A stretch of 64,000 bases of DNA, from NCBI GenBank assembly GCA_965224785.1, contig OZ245062.1:4216001-4280000 (forward strand). Reading direction: 5' to 3'. The stretch is from JALSNL01 sp036479585. Lineage in GTDB: Bacteria > Bacteroidota > Ignavibacteria > Ignavibacteriales > Melioribacteraceae. The translations under genes were made by a program, and so were the position numbers. The notes beneath the pieces are model-generated. The model was not told the origin of the DNA, made no database searches, and worked only from the letters and a program-made list of their open reading frames with translations. Below are positions 18,910 through 27,207 of this stretch, in pieces; position 1 is the stretch's first letter, and each line of letters opens with the position of its first letter.

Positions 18910-18940
18910 TGGATTTCCGATTTAAACATTCTGAAATGAC
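18910..18940 (-). repeat. Dispersed repeat family B, half-element in inverted orientation
   Basis: TGGATTTCCGAT, 5 variable bases, then CATTCTGAAATGAC. This is the reverse complement of the left half of the elements at 38094 and 50223, with identical length (31 bp) and only a few differences. It starts 2 bp after the stop codon of the preceding gene. Confidence 0.6.
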
Positions 18941-18971
18941 AAAATTGGTAAAAGGTAAGACTTAATTTAGT

Positions 18972-19646
18972 TTAACTCTTCAAAATATTAATTTCTAAAG
19001 ATGATAATATTTCATAATCTCTATCTTCAAAAGGTTCGTTGTAATGTTTGTTAACGTAACTACTAATCCATTCATCACGTTCATCAAAGAGTTTGAAAAT
19101 TTGCTTTTTGTAACCAAGAAAAATATTTTCAATAAAGTCTAGGACTCTTTCATCTTTGAATATTTTTTTATCAATGCTAAATTTTTCAAAGTGCTTTTTT
19201 AATTCATCAGCTTTTACATACTTATCTCCAGTTACCCATCTGTTTACAGTACTTAATCCAATTGGTTCACCTTGCTTGTTCATTGAAATTAAAAGTAGAT
19301 GAATTAATTCTCCATTCTCATCTTCAACAAATGTGTGGAAATGTCCATATTCATTTTCTCTATGTGCATGAAAAAAAACTCTGCTATTTGTGTCTGGGTC
19401 AACTATACCACCATCAAACGGGTAGTGAATGTTTGGATCAAACTCATATTCCCCCCCATCCATTATTTTTAACACTAAATTTGAACCACTCAATTTTAGA
19501 GAATTTATTATGGTTACAATTTTCTTTAAATATTTTTCAGCTGTTAGTTTGGAGTTGTAAAAAATAGTCTGAGCATTATTTGTAATAGGAGAGAGAAGTG
19601 CTAAGGTAGTAATTCCTACAATATGTAAAAATTTTCTTCGTTTCAT
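18972..19646 (-). CDS. Exported protein with Tat-like signal, possibly DUF6969-like
   Basis: 224 aa. The N-terminus MKRRKFLHIVGITTLALLSP has the twin-arginine pattern (RRKFL) and a hydrophobic core ending near NAQT. The mature part contains FHAHRENEYGHFHTF, with several histidines, and GLSTVNRWVTGDKYVKA. This resembles my recollection of DUF6969-type proteins, but I am not certain. Histidine clustering plus possible Tat export hints at cofactor or metal binding before export; that is inference. No catalytic assignment is made. It lies downstream of the YceI operon on the same strand, with a hairpin between. Confidence 0.6.
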   Translation of the reverse strand: MKRRKFLHIVGITTLALLSPITNNAQTIFYNSKLTAEKYLKKIVTIINSLKLSGSNLVLKIMDGGEYEFDPNIHYPFDGGIVDPDTNSRVFFHAHRENEYGHFHTFVEDENGELIHLLLISMNKQGEPIGLSTVNRWVTGDKYVKADELKKHFEKFSIDKKIFKDERVLDFIENIFLGYKKQIFKLFDERDEWISSYVNKHYNEPFEDRDYEILSSLEINILKS

Positions 19647-19704
19647 AAAATAAATAAGATGTGTTTTAAATTCTTTTTAAATTCTTTTTAAATTAATAAA
19701 GTTA

Positions 19705-19741
19705 GGGTGTCCGGTTAGGGGCAGAAAATAACCAGACACCC
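19705..19741 (-). terminator. Hairpin downstream of the NPC-tailed YceI gene
   Basis: GGGTGTCCGGTTA (19705-19717) pairs with TAACCAGACACCC (19729-19741), 13 bp arms with one mismatch and an 11-nt loop. It lies 9 bp beyond the end of the minus-strand YceI gene. The following T-run is poor, so termination is inferred. Confidence 0.55.
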
Positions 19742-19749
19742 CACAATAA

Positions 19750-20508
19750 TTATTTCATAGGATTACATGGGTTGCAAGGATTAACTTTTTTCATCATCTT
19801 TTTAACGCCACAAGGATTGCACGGATTTTTCATAGATTTTTTAACACCGCAAGGATTACAAGGGTTGCAAGGATTCATTCCACCACCAGCATCTGATGCC
19901 ATAAAGTTAACACTAACTTTAATAGTTTCATTTAATTTGCCAACAACCATCCCAGGTATTTTAACTCCATAATCACCTAACTCAATGCTAAAGTTTGCTT
20001 TTACTTTTAATAAGTTACCAGGCATTTTACCTTTAGTGATTTTATTTTCTTTGTAGTAAGTTAGTTCCATTGGTACAGAAATTCCTTTAGTAACGCCGTG
20101 AACTGTAAATTTACCATGACCAGTTGCAGTTACCTTTTTTGTATCCGCTAACATGTTTGAAGATGCAGCAGAAATTCCGGTTAACATAAATTTAGCTTTA
20201 GGAAATTTTTCTGTATCTAACCAGTTTGGACTTCTTAAATGTTCGTCTCTTAATTCTATACCAGTTTTTAAACTTACTAAGTCAACATCAACTTTACCTT
20301 TTGGCATTTTTGTAATGTCGTTTGTATTTATCATTACCATTATGTCTAGCTTGTTACTTACTCCAATAATATCTTCCATTGGTGCGTTCGATTCAAATGT
20401 TGCTTGGTTACGCATATCACTTGAGTTTGCTGAGAATGTACTTTGTGCAAATGTAGATATTGCAAATAATAAAAATAGAAAAATTGTGCTTGTTGCTTTA
20501 GCCTTCAT
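19750..20508 (-). CDS. YceI-like periplasmic protein with NPC-repeat cysteine tail
   Basis: 252 aa. The signal peptide ends at FAQ (about residue 22). Residues about 25-205 fit the YceI lipocalin-like fold: FPKAKFMLTGI, ATGHGKFTVHGVTKGISVPM and ANFSIELGDYGVKIPGMVVG. YceI proteins bind isoprenoid lipids such as quinones. After a GGG linker the last 40 residues hold seven NPC triplets in three clusters separated by GVKK/MMKK-like lysine-rich spacers. Seven cysteines in an exported tail suggest metal or haem binding, or redox linkage; the role is unknown. Its 5' end overlaps the upstream small membrane gene by 11 bp, so the two are co-transcribed. Confidence 0.82.
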   Translation of the reverse strand: MKAKATSTIFLFLLFAISTFAQSTFSANSSDMRNQATFESNAPMEDIIGVSNKLDIMVMINTNDITKMPKGKVDVDLVSLKTGIELRDEHLRSPNWLDTEKFPKAKFMLTGISAASSNMLADTKKVTATGHGKFTVHGVTKGISVPMELTYYKENKITKGKMPGNLLKVKANFSIELGDYGVKIPGMVVGKLNETIKVSVNFMASDAGGGMNPCNPCNPCGVKKSMKNPCNPCGVKKMMKKVNPCNPCNPMK

Positions 20509-20785
20509 TGTTACTCCTTTTTGTTTTTTGAATATATATTATTATAATTGATACAATTGCTGTGAAGCCTGAAATAGCCATTGATAGATCAAGTCCCCAA
20601 ATAAATTTCTTTTGCCATTCTTGATATGTTCTATCAAACATTTCATCTTTAACTTCAACTAATACTTCTGTTTTTGTAAATATTTCTTGCCCATAGCCAA
20701 GCCAAACAATTAGAGATAAGGCAATAATAGCAAGGGCTATGTACATTGTTCGTTTCTGTTTTGAGTTAAGTTTAAGTAACTTCAT
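20498..20785 (-). CDS. Small two-pass membrane protein co-transcribed with YceI
   Basis: 95 aa. Two membrane segments, YIALAIIALSLIVWLGYG and LDLSMAISGFTAIVSIIIIY, flank an external loop of about 40 residues rich in acidic and aromatic residues (EVKDEMFDRTYQEWQKKFIW). No family is recognised. The 3' end overlaps the YceI start by 11 bp. With a quinone-binding-type YceI partner it might be a small electron-transfer or lipid-handling membrane subunit, but that is speculation. No cysteine or histidine ligands are visible in it. Confidence 0.6.
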   Translation of the reverse strand: MKLLKLNSKQKRTMYIALAIIALSLIVWLGYGQEIFTKTEVLVEVKDEMFDRTYQEWQKKFIWGLDLSMAISGFTAIVSIIIIYIQKTKRSNNEG

Positions 20786-20978
20786 TTTTAACCTTTGAGT
20801 TTAATCTTTTCAAATTTCTGTATGAAACTTAGCTTGTAAAGTAGAACTCAACTTGCAAGTAGCCGACACTTTTAGAAGAATATGTGTAAGCTAAATGACA
20901 CTTGAGGGAGTATCATCTTTTCTTTAGTGTTTGTAATAAGTTAAATTTGTAATTATAAATAATTGAGCGAGTGTAATA

Positions 20979-21482
20979 TTGAAGAAGATATGTTTTAAGA
21001 AGTTAGTGTTTTTTGTTTTGAGTTTTTCTGTTTTAATTAGTTGTTCAACCAATACAGTTCAAAGTAAAGTTAAAGATGACGGCATTCAACAAAGTGATAG
21101 TAATTTTGCAAATGTAATTTCTGTGCAAGTAAGCGGAAGTGAAAAATCATATTCATTCTCAGTAAAACTTAAAAGTCCCGATGAAGGCTGTAAGCAATAT
21201 GCTAATTGGTGGGAAGTGATTTCTGAAAGTGGCGAACTAATTTATAGAAGAATACTTGGACATAGTCACGTAAATGAACAACCATTTATTCGCTCTGGCG
21301 GAAGTGTAAATATTAGTGCAAATCAAACTGTAATAGTTCGCGGACACATGAACAATACTGGTTATGGAACAAAAGCAATGAAAGGTTCAGTAAGTTCAGG
21401 GTTTGCTGAAATAACTCTTGATAAAGATTTTGCAATTGAGCTTGAACAAAAAGAACCACTTCCGCAAAACTGTGCTTTCTAA
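20979..21482 (+). CDS. Lipoprotein, function unknown
   Basis: 167 aa from a TTG start at 20979, the only in-frame initiator that gives a full signal sequence. The lipobox is LISC (Cys22). The mature domain contains GCKQYANWWEVI and ELIYRRILGHSHVNEQPFIR, a well-conserved-looking block with His, Trp and Arg, and a closing CAF with two more cysteines overall (GCKQ, NCAF) that could pair. I recall similar sequences only as uncharacterised proteins. It lies 18 nt upstream of the YjeF-like gene on the same strand, possibly one transcript. Confidence 0.65.
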   Translation: MKKICFKKLVFFVLSFSVLISCSTNTVQSKVKDDGIQQSDSNFANVISVQVSGSEKSYSFSVKLKSPDEGCKQYANWWEVISESGELIYRRILGHSHVNEQPFIRSGGSVNISANQTVIVRGHMNNTGYGTKAMKGSVSSGFAEITLDKDFAIELEQKEPLPQNCAF

Positions 21483-21500
21483 ATAATAGTAAGAATTGTT

Positions 21501-22226
21501 ATGATAAAATATTTTGAAACAAAAACTGGAATAAGAGTACCAGCAATTACAACTGAACAAATGATTGAAGTTGATAGAATTGCTATTGAAGAAACTGGAC
21601 CAAGTTTATTTCAGATGATGGAAAATGCAGGAAGAAATCTTGCTCTTTCTGCAATTGATTTGCTTGGTAGTACTTGGCAAGATGCTAGTATAGTTGTGCT
21701 TGCCGGAACTGGAGGAAATGGTGGTGGAGGAATTTGTGCAGCAAGGCATCTAGCAAATAGAAATATGAAAGTTGCAGTTTGTATATCTAATATAGAGAGA
21801 CTTAGCAAAGTTCCTTCCGAACAAAGAAGAATTTATCAATCTACGTCAGGCAAAGAAATTAGTATCAATAATTTAGGAAGTATAAAACCCGATTTAATAA
21901 TTGATGCAATAATTGGTTACAGCTTAAAATCTGCTCCAAGAGGTGAAGCTCTTGAAATGATAACTTGGGCAAATAAACAAAACATAAAAATACTTTCGCT
22001 AGATGTTCCATCAGGAATTAACTCAACAACTGGAGAAACTTATGGGGAATTTATTAAAGCTAACAGAACGCTAACACTCGCATTGCCTAAAACTGGTTTG
22101 CTGCCAGAACTTACCGGTGATTTATTTCTTGGAGATCTTGGGATACCAAAAATGGTTTATAAGCAAATAGGAATTAAATATTCTGATCCTTTTGGGAATG
22201 AATTTATAGTGAACTTACTAAAGTGA
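21501..22226 (+). CDS. nnrE: YjeF N-terminal domain protein, NAD(P)H-hydrate epimerase-like
   Basis: 241 aa, a stand-alone YjeF_N domain without the C-terminal dehydratase. Signatures: ITTEQMIEVDRIAIEETG, the loop AGTGGNGGGGICAARHL, IDAIIGYSLKSAPRGEA and LDVPSGINSTTGE. The family repairs hydrated NAD(P)H by epimerising the R form. The usual NNGGDG loop here reads GNGGGG, so the Asp is replaced by Gly. I believe this occurs in a subgroup of stand-alone homologues, so activity should not be assumed. It precedes the ribosomal-protein operon but has about 100 bp and a likely promoter in between. Confidence 0.75.
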   Translation: MIKYFETKTGIRVPAITTEQMIEVDRIAIEETGPSLFQMMENAGRNLALSAIDLLGSTWQDASIVVLAGTGGNGGGGICAARHLANRNMKVAVCISNIERLSKVPSEQRRIYQSTSGKEISINNLGSIKPDLIIDAIIGYSLKSAPRGEALEMITWANKQNIKILSLDVPSGINSTTGETYGEFIKANRTLTLALPKTGLLPELTGDLFLGDLGIPKMVYKQIGIKYSDPFGNEFIVNLLK

Positions 22227-22255
22227 AATAATTATAATTAATAATTTTCTAATTC

Positions 22256-22284
22256 TTGACATTTCCTTTCTATTCAAGTACATT
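22256..22284 (+). promoter_or_regulatory. Sigma70-like promoter of rplM-rpsI
   Basis: TTGACA at 22256-22261, 17 bp spacing, TACATT at 22279-22284. It lies about 40 bp upstream of the rplM start, whose ribosome-binding site is AAAGGAGCGTAA. The -35 box is a perfect match and the -10 weaker. Activity is inferred. Confidence 0.5.
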
Positions 22285-22324
22285 TACAGGCTAAATAAAA
22301 ATCCCTTTCCATAAAGGAGCGTAA

Positions 22325-22765
22325 GTGAAACAAGAAAAAATTACACGATTTATTAAAACTGAAGATGCTGATAGAAAATGGCATGTTATAGATGCTAACG
22401 ATTTAGTACTTGGTAGACTTGCAACTAAAGTAGCCACAATTATTAGAGGTAAACACAAACCAATTTTTACACCTAATATGGATACTGGCGATTTTGTAGT
22501 TGTTGTTAATGCTGGGAAAGTAAAATTGACTGGTAAGAGAGAACAAATGAAAACATATTTCTCTCACTCAATGTATCCTGGTGGAGTAAAAACAAAAACA
22601 TTTGCTGAACTAAAAGCTAAGCAACCAGAATTAATAATTCATAAAGCAGTAAAAGGTATGTTACCTAAAAACAAATTAGGCAGACAACTAATTAAGAAAC
22701 TAAAAGTTTACGCTGGTAGCGAGCATCCACATTCAGCTCAAAAACCTGAAGTGTTAAGTTTATAA
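22325..22765 (+). CDS. rplM: 50S ribosomal protein L13
   Basis: 146 aa, normal length. The start is GTG at 22325, with AAGGAG 5-10 nt upstream. Family signatures: WHVIDANDLVLGRLATKVA, GDFVVVVNAGKVKLTG, and KAVKGMLPKNKLGRQ. It binds 23S rRNA early in 50S assembly. rpsI follows after 14 nt, the standard L13-S9 pair. An N-terminal KQEKITRFIKTEDADR extension of about 12 residues relative to many homologues is common in Bacteroidota-like lineages. Confidence 0.97.
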   Translation: MKQEKITRFIKTEDADRKWHVIDANDLVLGRLATKVATIIRGKHKPIFTPNMDTGDFVVVVNAGKVKLTGKREQMKTYFSHSMYPGGVKTKTFAELKAKQPELIIHKAVKGMLPKNKLGRQLIKKLKVYAGSEHPHSAQKPEVLSL

Positions 22766-22779
22766 TAATAGGAATATAA

Positions 22780-23166
22780 ATGGTTGATAAAATTTTTGTT
22801 GGACGTAGAAAAACTTCAGTTGCTAGAGTTATTTTGAGAAATGGCTCAGGTAAAATAACAGTTAACAAAAGAGAATTTGAAAACTTCTTCCCTGTTCAAG
22901 ATAATAGAGACGATGTTATTCTTCCTTTTAAGTTTACTGAAACATTAGGGAAGTACGATGTTATAGCTAATGTAAAAGGTGGTGGAGTTCGTGGACAAGC
23001 TGAAGCAATTAGATTAGGTATTGCAAGAGCATTAATTGATGGAGATCCTGAATTGCGTGCATTGCTAAAACCTGAAGGATTATTAAGAAGAGATCCAAGA
23101 ATGGTTGAACGTAAAAAACCTGGGCAACCAAAAGCAAGAAAGAAATTTCAATTTTCAAAAAGATAA
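22780..23166 (+). CDS. rpsI: 30S ribosomal protein S9
   Basis: 128 aa. Family signatures: FVGRRKTSVARVILRNGSGK, GGGVRGQAEAIRLGIARAL, and the basic C-terminal tail KARKKFQFSKR, which reaches the P site and contacts tRNA. It is the second gene of the L13-S9 pair. A hairpin follows (23175-23198), so the unit may end here before rpsB. Confidence 0.97.
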   Translation: MVDKIFVGRRKTSVARVILRNGSGKITVNKREFENFFPVQDNRDDVILPFKFTETLGKYDVIANVKGGGVRGQAEAIRLGIARALIDGDPELRALLKPEGLLRRDPRMVERKKPGQPKARKKFQFSKR

Positions 23167-23174
23167 ATTATTTG

Positions 23175-23198
23175 GCGGATTTTTTAATTGTAATCCGC
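23175..23198 (+). terminator. Hairpin between rpsI and rpsB
   Basis: GCGGATT (23175-23181) and AATCCGC (23192-23198), perfect 7 bp arms with a 10-nt T-rich loop, beginning 9 bp after the rpsI stop. Only a short T-run follows (TTTC), so it could be a weak terminator or part of the rpsB leader. Confidence 0.4.
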
Positions 23199-23299
23199 TT
23201 TCACACATCACTCATACTTTCGGATTTGCCACCTGTGTCCAAACTTAAAAATGGATGGAAGGCAAAGTTGAAGAGAGTAGAAGTTAAACAGGAGATATT

Positions 23300-24670
23300 A
23301 TGGCTAAAGTAGATTTAACCTCTCTTATTGAAGCAGGTGCACATTTCGGTCACCTTACACGTCGTTGGAATCCTAAAATGCGTCAATACATTTTTATGGA
23401 AAAAAACGGCATTCACATCATCGATCTTAAAAAAACACAACTATCAATTGAAGCAGCAGCAAATGAACTCCGTGCAATGACCTCCAAAGGAGATACTATT
23501 TTATTTGCGGGTACAAAAAAACAAGCTAAAAGTGTTATTGCCGAAGAAGCTAAACGCTGTGGTATGAACTGGGTTAGTGAAAGATGGCTTGGTGGTATGC
23601 TTACTAATTTTTCTACAATTAGAAAAAGTATTACTAGAATGCAAAAAATTGAGAAGATGGAAACTGATGGAACATTTGATAAGCTAAGAAAAAAAGAACA
23701 ACTTTTTAAGACAAGAGAAAAAGAAAAATTGAAAAAAATTCTTGAAGGTGTTGAATCAATGAAAAGAATGCCGAATGCAATTTTTATTGTTGATATCAAA
23801 AAAGAATCAATTGCAATTAATGAAGCACTAAGACTTAACATTCCTATCTTTGCTATTGTTGATACAAACTGTGACCCTGAACCAGTGAACTATGTTATAC
23901 CAGCAAATGATGATGCAAGTAGAACAGTTGAGGTAATAACAAAAGTAATGGCAGATGCAATTCTTGAAGGTTCTCAAAAATATCAAGAAGTAAAAGCTGA
24001 AAAAGTTGCTGAGAAAGAAAAACTTAGGAAACAAGAGAAAGACGATACTGATAAAAAGAAAGTAGGAAAGGCAAAAATTAGAAAAGTTAAGTTTGATGAA
24101 AAAGGCGAGCAAAAAATAGTAAGTGATGAGAAACAAGTTGCTAAGAAAGAAGATAAAAAAGTTGAAGTTAAAGAGAAGCCAATAAAAGAAGAAGTTAAGA
24201 AAGAAGAACCTAAAAAAGAAATTGTAAAAGAAGAAAAAGTTAAAGAAGAAAAGCCTAAAGTAAAAAAAGAAGAAGCAACTATTGATGATTATTTACCTTG
24301 TGAAGATTATAAAGGTGCTGAAGGATATCATATTTTCTTTAGAGAAGATAGAAACGAACATTATTTTGCATTTAATGATAAAAGTGGTAAAACTTTTTTA
24401 CGTTCTGAAGGTTACACTACTGAAAAAGCAATGCAAAATGGAATTGCTTCTGTAACAAAAAATGCAATTGAAGAAAAACGCTGGACAAGTGGAACTGCTC
24501 TTGATGATAAATATCACTATTATGCAATTAAAGCTGGTAACGGACAAGAGATTGGTAGAAGTTGTTATTACAAAACTAAAGATGAAATGGAAAAAGATTT
24601 TGCATGGATAAAAAGTGATAAAGCACAGCTTGTTAAAGTTGAAGAAAAAAAAGAAGATAAAAAGAAATAA
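23300..24670 (+). CDS. rpsB: 30S ribosomal protein S2 with long charged linker and YegP/DUF1508-like C-terminal domain
   Basis: 456 aa against about 230-260 for typical S2. Residues 1 to about 225 are ordinary S2: IEAGAHFGHLTRRWNPKM, FAGTKKQAKSVIAEEA, RWLGGMLTNFSTI, and IPIFAIVDTNCDPEPVNYVI. Residues about 226-326 are a lysine/glutamate-rich low-complexity linker. Residues about 329-440 carry two units resembling DUF1508 (YegP): HYFAFNDKSGKTFLRSEGYT with NGIASVTKNA, then YYAIKAGNGQEIGRSCYY. The frame is continuous with no stop or frameshift. The S2 part should dock on the 30S platform, leaving the extra domain on a flexible tether. The ribosome-binding site is CAGGAGATATT. It heads the rpsB-tsf unit. 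Confidence 0.95.
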   Translation: MAKVDLTSLIEAGAHFGHLTRRWNPKMRQYIFMEKNGIHIIDLKKTQLSIEAAANELRAMTSKGDTILFAGTKKQAKSVIAEEAKRCGMNWVSERWLGGMLTNFSTIRKSITRMQKIEKMETDGTFDKLRKKEQLFKTREKEKLKKILEGVESMKRMPNAIFIVDIKKESIAINEALRLNIPIFAIVDTNCDPEPVNYVIPANDDASRTVEVITKVMADAILEGSQKYQEVKAEKVAEKEKLRKQEKDDTDKKKVGKAKIRKVKFDEKGEQKIVSDEKQVAKKEDKKVEVKEKPIKEEVKKEEPKKEIVKEEKVKEEKPKVKKEEATIDDYLPCEDYKGAEGYHIFFREDRNEHYFAFNDKSGKTFLRSEGYTTEKAMQNGIASVTKNAIEEKRWTSGTALDDKYHYYAIKAGNGQEIGRSCYYKTKDEMEKDFAWIKSDKAQLVKVEEKKEDKKK

Positions 24671-24690
24671 AAAATAAGGATTTATTTATT

Positions 24691-25557
24691 ATGGCAATAA
24701 CAGCCCAACAAGTTAAAGAACTAAGAGATAAAACTGGTGCAGGTATGATGGACTGCAAAAAAGCTTTAGTTGAATCCGATGGTGATTTTGAAAAAGCAAT
24801 TGATTATTTGAGAAAGAAAGGTGCTTCAATAGCAGAAAAGAGAGCTGATAGAACTGCAAGTGAAGGTATTGTTTTGACCAAACTGCTAAATGATGGTGCT
24901 ACTGGAATAATTGTAGAAGTTAATTGTGAAACTGATTTTGTTGCTAAGGGAGATGACTTTGGTAATTTTGCAAAATTTATTTTAGATGCAGTAGTCGCAA
25001 ACAAACCGTCTAATATAGCAGAATTGTTAACACAATCTCACGATGGTAAATCAGTACAAGAAGAATTAACTACAATTGTTGGAAAGATTGGAGAGAAAAT
25101 TGAAGTATCTAGATTTGCAATTGAAAACTCTGATGCTGGCTTGGTTACTGATTACATACATCACGGAGCGAAACTAGGTGTTTTGTTAAGAGTTGATAAT
25201 GTAACAGAAGGAAAAGACGAGCTAGTTTCTTTATCTAAAGATATTTCAATGCAAATTGCAGCGATGAATCCATCTTATGCATATAGAGAAGAAGTAAGTG
25301 AAGAAATTCTAAATAAAGAAAAAGAAATCTACAAAGAAGTTGCTCAAAAAGAAGGCAAGCCAGAACATATATTAGACAAAATTGCAGAAGGAAGATTAAA
25401 CAAATTCTTCAAAGAAAATTGTTTGCTCGAACAATCATCTGTAAAGGATAATTCTAAATCTGTTGGTGATTTATTAGAAGATTTTAATAAAAAGCATTCG
25501 ACTAATTCTAAGATTAAGTTATTTCATAGATTTCATCTTAGTGATGAAAATAAATAA
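24691..25557 (+). CDS. tsf: Elongation factor Ts
   Basis: 288 aa. The N-terminal UBA-like domain reads VKELRDKTGAGMMDCKKALV and EKAIDYLRKKG; the core contains IIVEVNCETDFVAKGDDF; the C-terminal half has two exchange subdomains. It regenerates EF-Tu-GTP in the cytoplasm. It lies 20 nt after rpsB, and a strong terminator ends the unit before pyrH. The start is ATG with AAATAAGGATTTATTT upstream. Confidence 0.97.
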   Translation: MAITAQQVKELRDKTGAGMMDCKKALVESDGDFEKAIDYLRKKGASIAEKRADRTASEGIVLTKLLNDGATGIIVEVNCETDFVAKGDDFGNFAKFILDAVVANKPSNIAELLTQSHDGKSVQEELTTIVGKIGEKIEVSRFAIENSDAGLVTDYIHHGAKLGVLLRVDNVTEGKDELVSLSKDISMQIAAMNPSYAYREEVSEEILNKEKEIYKEVAQKEGKPEHILDKIAEGRLNKFFKENCLLEQSSVKDNSKSVGDLLEDFNKKHSTNSKIKLFHRFHLSDENK

Positions 25558-25563
25558 TTTTAT

Positions 25564-25597
25564 AAAGGTCTTATTTTTTAATAAGACCTTTTTTTTT
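25564..25597 (+). terminator. Intrinsic terminator after tsf
   Basis: AAAGGTCTTAT (25564-25574), loop TTTTTA, ATAAGACCTTT (25581-25591), a perfect 11 bp stem followed at once by a run of T. It starts 6 bp after the tsf stop codon. A textbook rho-independent terminator. Confidence 0.93.
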
Positions 25598-25613
25598 ATA
25601 TTGAGGTTAAATT

Positions 25614-26333
25614 ATGGCACAAAAAATTAAATTTAAAAGAGTATTATTAAAATTAAGTGGTGAATCGTTACTTGGCACAAAAGGACACGGAATTGATCCT
25701 GCAATGTTAGACTTTTTTGCAGAAGAAGTTAAGAAAATACAAAAGCTAAAAGTTCAAGTAGGAATTGTTATTGGTGGTGGAAATATTTTTAGAGGATTAA
25801 ATGCCGGAGAGTCTGGTATTGATAGAGTTACTGGTGATCAAATGGGAATGTTAGCAACTGTAATAAATGCACTTGCTTTACAAAATGTATTTGAAAAACA
25901 CGGACTAGATACACGTTTGTTATCTTCAATAAATATGGATGAAATTGCTGAACCCTATATTAGAAGGAGAGCAATCAGACATTTAGAAAAAGGAAGAATT
26001 GTAATATTTGGTGCTGGAACTGGACATCCTTATTTTAGTACAGATACTGCTGCTTCACTTAGAGCTGTTGAAATTGAAGCTGAAGTGATTTTAAAGGGGA
26101 CAAGAGTAGATGGAGTTTACGATTCAGATCCTGAAAAAAATCCAGATGCTTCGATGTTTAAAACAATTACTTACTTAGATGTTTTGAAAAATAATTTACG
26201 TGTTATGGATATGACTGCAATTAGTTTATGTAAAGAAAATAACTTACCAATTACTGTTTTTAATATGAATAAAAAAGATAATTTACTAAAAGTTGTAACA
26301 GGTAAAAAAGTTGGTTCTGCAGTTACAAATTAG
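25614..26333 (+). CDS. pyrH: UMP kinase
   Basis: 239 aa, normal for bacterial UMP kinase. Signatures of the amino-acid-kinase fold: RVLLKLSGESLLG, VGIVIGGGNIFRG, GDQMGMLATVINALAL, FGAGTGHPYFSTDTAA and LKGTRVDGVYDSDP. It makes UDP from UMP and ATP. The ribosome-binding site is TTGAGGTTAAATT. frr follows within 30 bp, the usual pyrH-frr order. It should use its own promoter or read-through past the tsf terminator. Confidence 0.97.
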   Translation: MAQKIKFKRVLLKLSGESLLGTKGHGIDPAMLDFFAEEVKKIQKLKVQVGIVIGGGNIFRGLNAGESGIDRVTGDQMGMLATVINALALQNVFEKHGLDTRLLSSINMDEIAEPYIRRRAIRHLEKGRIVIFGAGTGHPYFSTDTAASLRAVEIEAEVILKGTRVDGVYDSDPEKNPDASMFKTITYLDVLKNNLRVMDMTAISLCKENNLPITVFNMNKKDNLLKVVTGKKVGSAVTN

Positions 26334-26361
26334 TTTTTTCAATAAAAGTATTGAGGTGATT

Positions 26362-26916
26362 ATGAATCCTATATTAAATGATGCAAAAGAAAGAATGGAT
26401 AAAACCATTGAAGCATTTAGGAGTGAAATTTCAAAAATAAGAACTGGTAAAGCAACTACAGCTTTACTGGATGGAATTAAAGTTGATTATTACGGAACTT
26501 TAACTCCTCTAAATCAAACAGCAAATGTAAGTGTTTTAGATTCACATACGCTTTCTGTAACACCTTGGGATAAGAGTCTTGTAAACGATATTGATAAAGC
26601 AATTCTAGTTGCTGATTTAGGTCTTAACCCAGTTAGTGACGGAACAAATATAAAAGTTCCTATTCCTCCACTAAATGAAGAACGAAGAAAAGAGCTTGTA
26701 AAATTAGCTAAAAAATATGGCGAAGATTACAAAGTTGCACTTAGAAATATAAGACGTGATGCAAACGAACATCTTAAAAAACTAGAAAAAGATAAAGAAC
26801 TTTCTGAAGATTTGCGACACGATGCGGAAGCTGATATACAAAAAATCACTGACAATCACTCAACAAGAATTGATGAGTTAATCAAAAATAAAGAAACTGA
26901 AATAATGGAAGTATAG
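26362..26916 (+). CDS. frr: Ribosome recycling factor
   Basis: 184 aa from ATG at 26362. This start is preferred over an in-frame upstream ATG at 26311, which would overlap pyrH, because TTGAGGTGATT sits at ribosome-binding distance and the protein then matches the family N-terminus (NPILNDAKERMDKTI). Further signatures: RTGKATTALLDGIKVDYYG, KVPIPPLNEERRKELV, and NIRRDANEHLKK. It splits post-termination ribosomes with EF-G. The 291 bp after the stop (26917-27207) show no gene or clear structure. Confidence 0.96.
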   Translation: MNPILNDAKERMDKTIEAFRSEISKIRTGKATTALLDGIKVDYYGTLTPLNQTANVSVLDSHTLSVTPWDKSLVNDIDKAILVADLGLNPVSDGTNIKVPIPPLNEERRKELVKLAKKYGEDYKVALRNIRRDANEHLKKLEKDKELSEDLRHDAEADIQKITDNHSTRIDELIKNKETEIMEV

Positions 26917-27207
26917 TTTTTTGTCTTGGTCGGAGTTAAAGCTATGTTCTTTATTGTACTTTGCATTTGCTTCAAAAATTTCAAGATAGAAAAAACAAAT
27001 ATCAAAATATAAATACCAAATAAATTCCAATTTATCAAAATACAAACGGCTATACGGAAATAAGTAATAAATTAAAATAGTAAATGTTTTAAAAATGATA
27101 TTTAGTATTTATTTGTATTTTATAATTTGCTTTTTGGTACTTCTAAACGAATTTTAATTGTAATCAAACTCGTGGATCTGAAACCATTGTAGTCACAGTT
27201 TGAGATG

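Noticed and set aside
19750..19900. Short tandem repeats in the NPC tail as a CRISPR-like array
   Set aside because: The repeats are in-frame codons of the protein tail, with no regular spacers.
26311..26361. In-frame upstream ATG of frr
   Set aside because: Overlaps pyrH and lacks a ribosome-binding site; the ATG at 26362 has TTGAGGTGATT and the family N-terminus.
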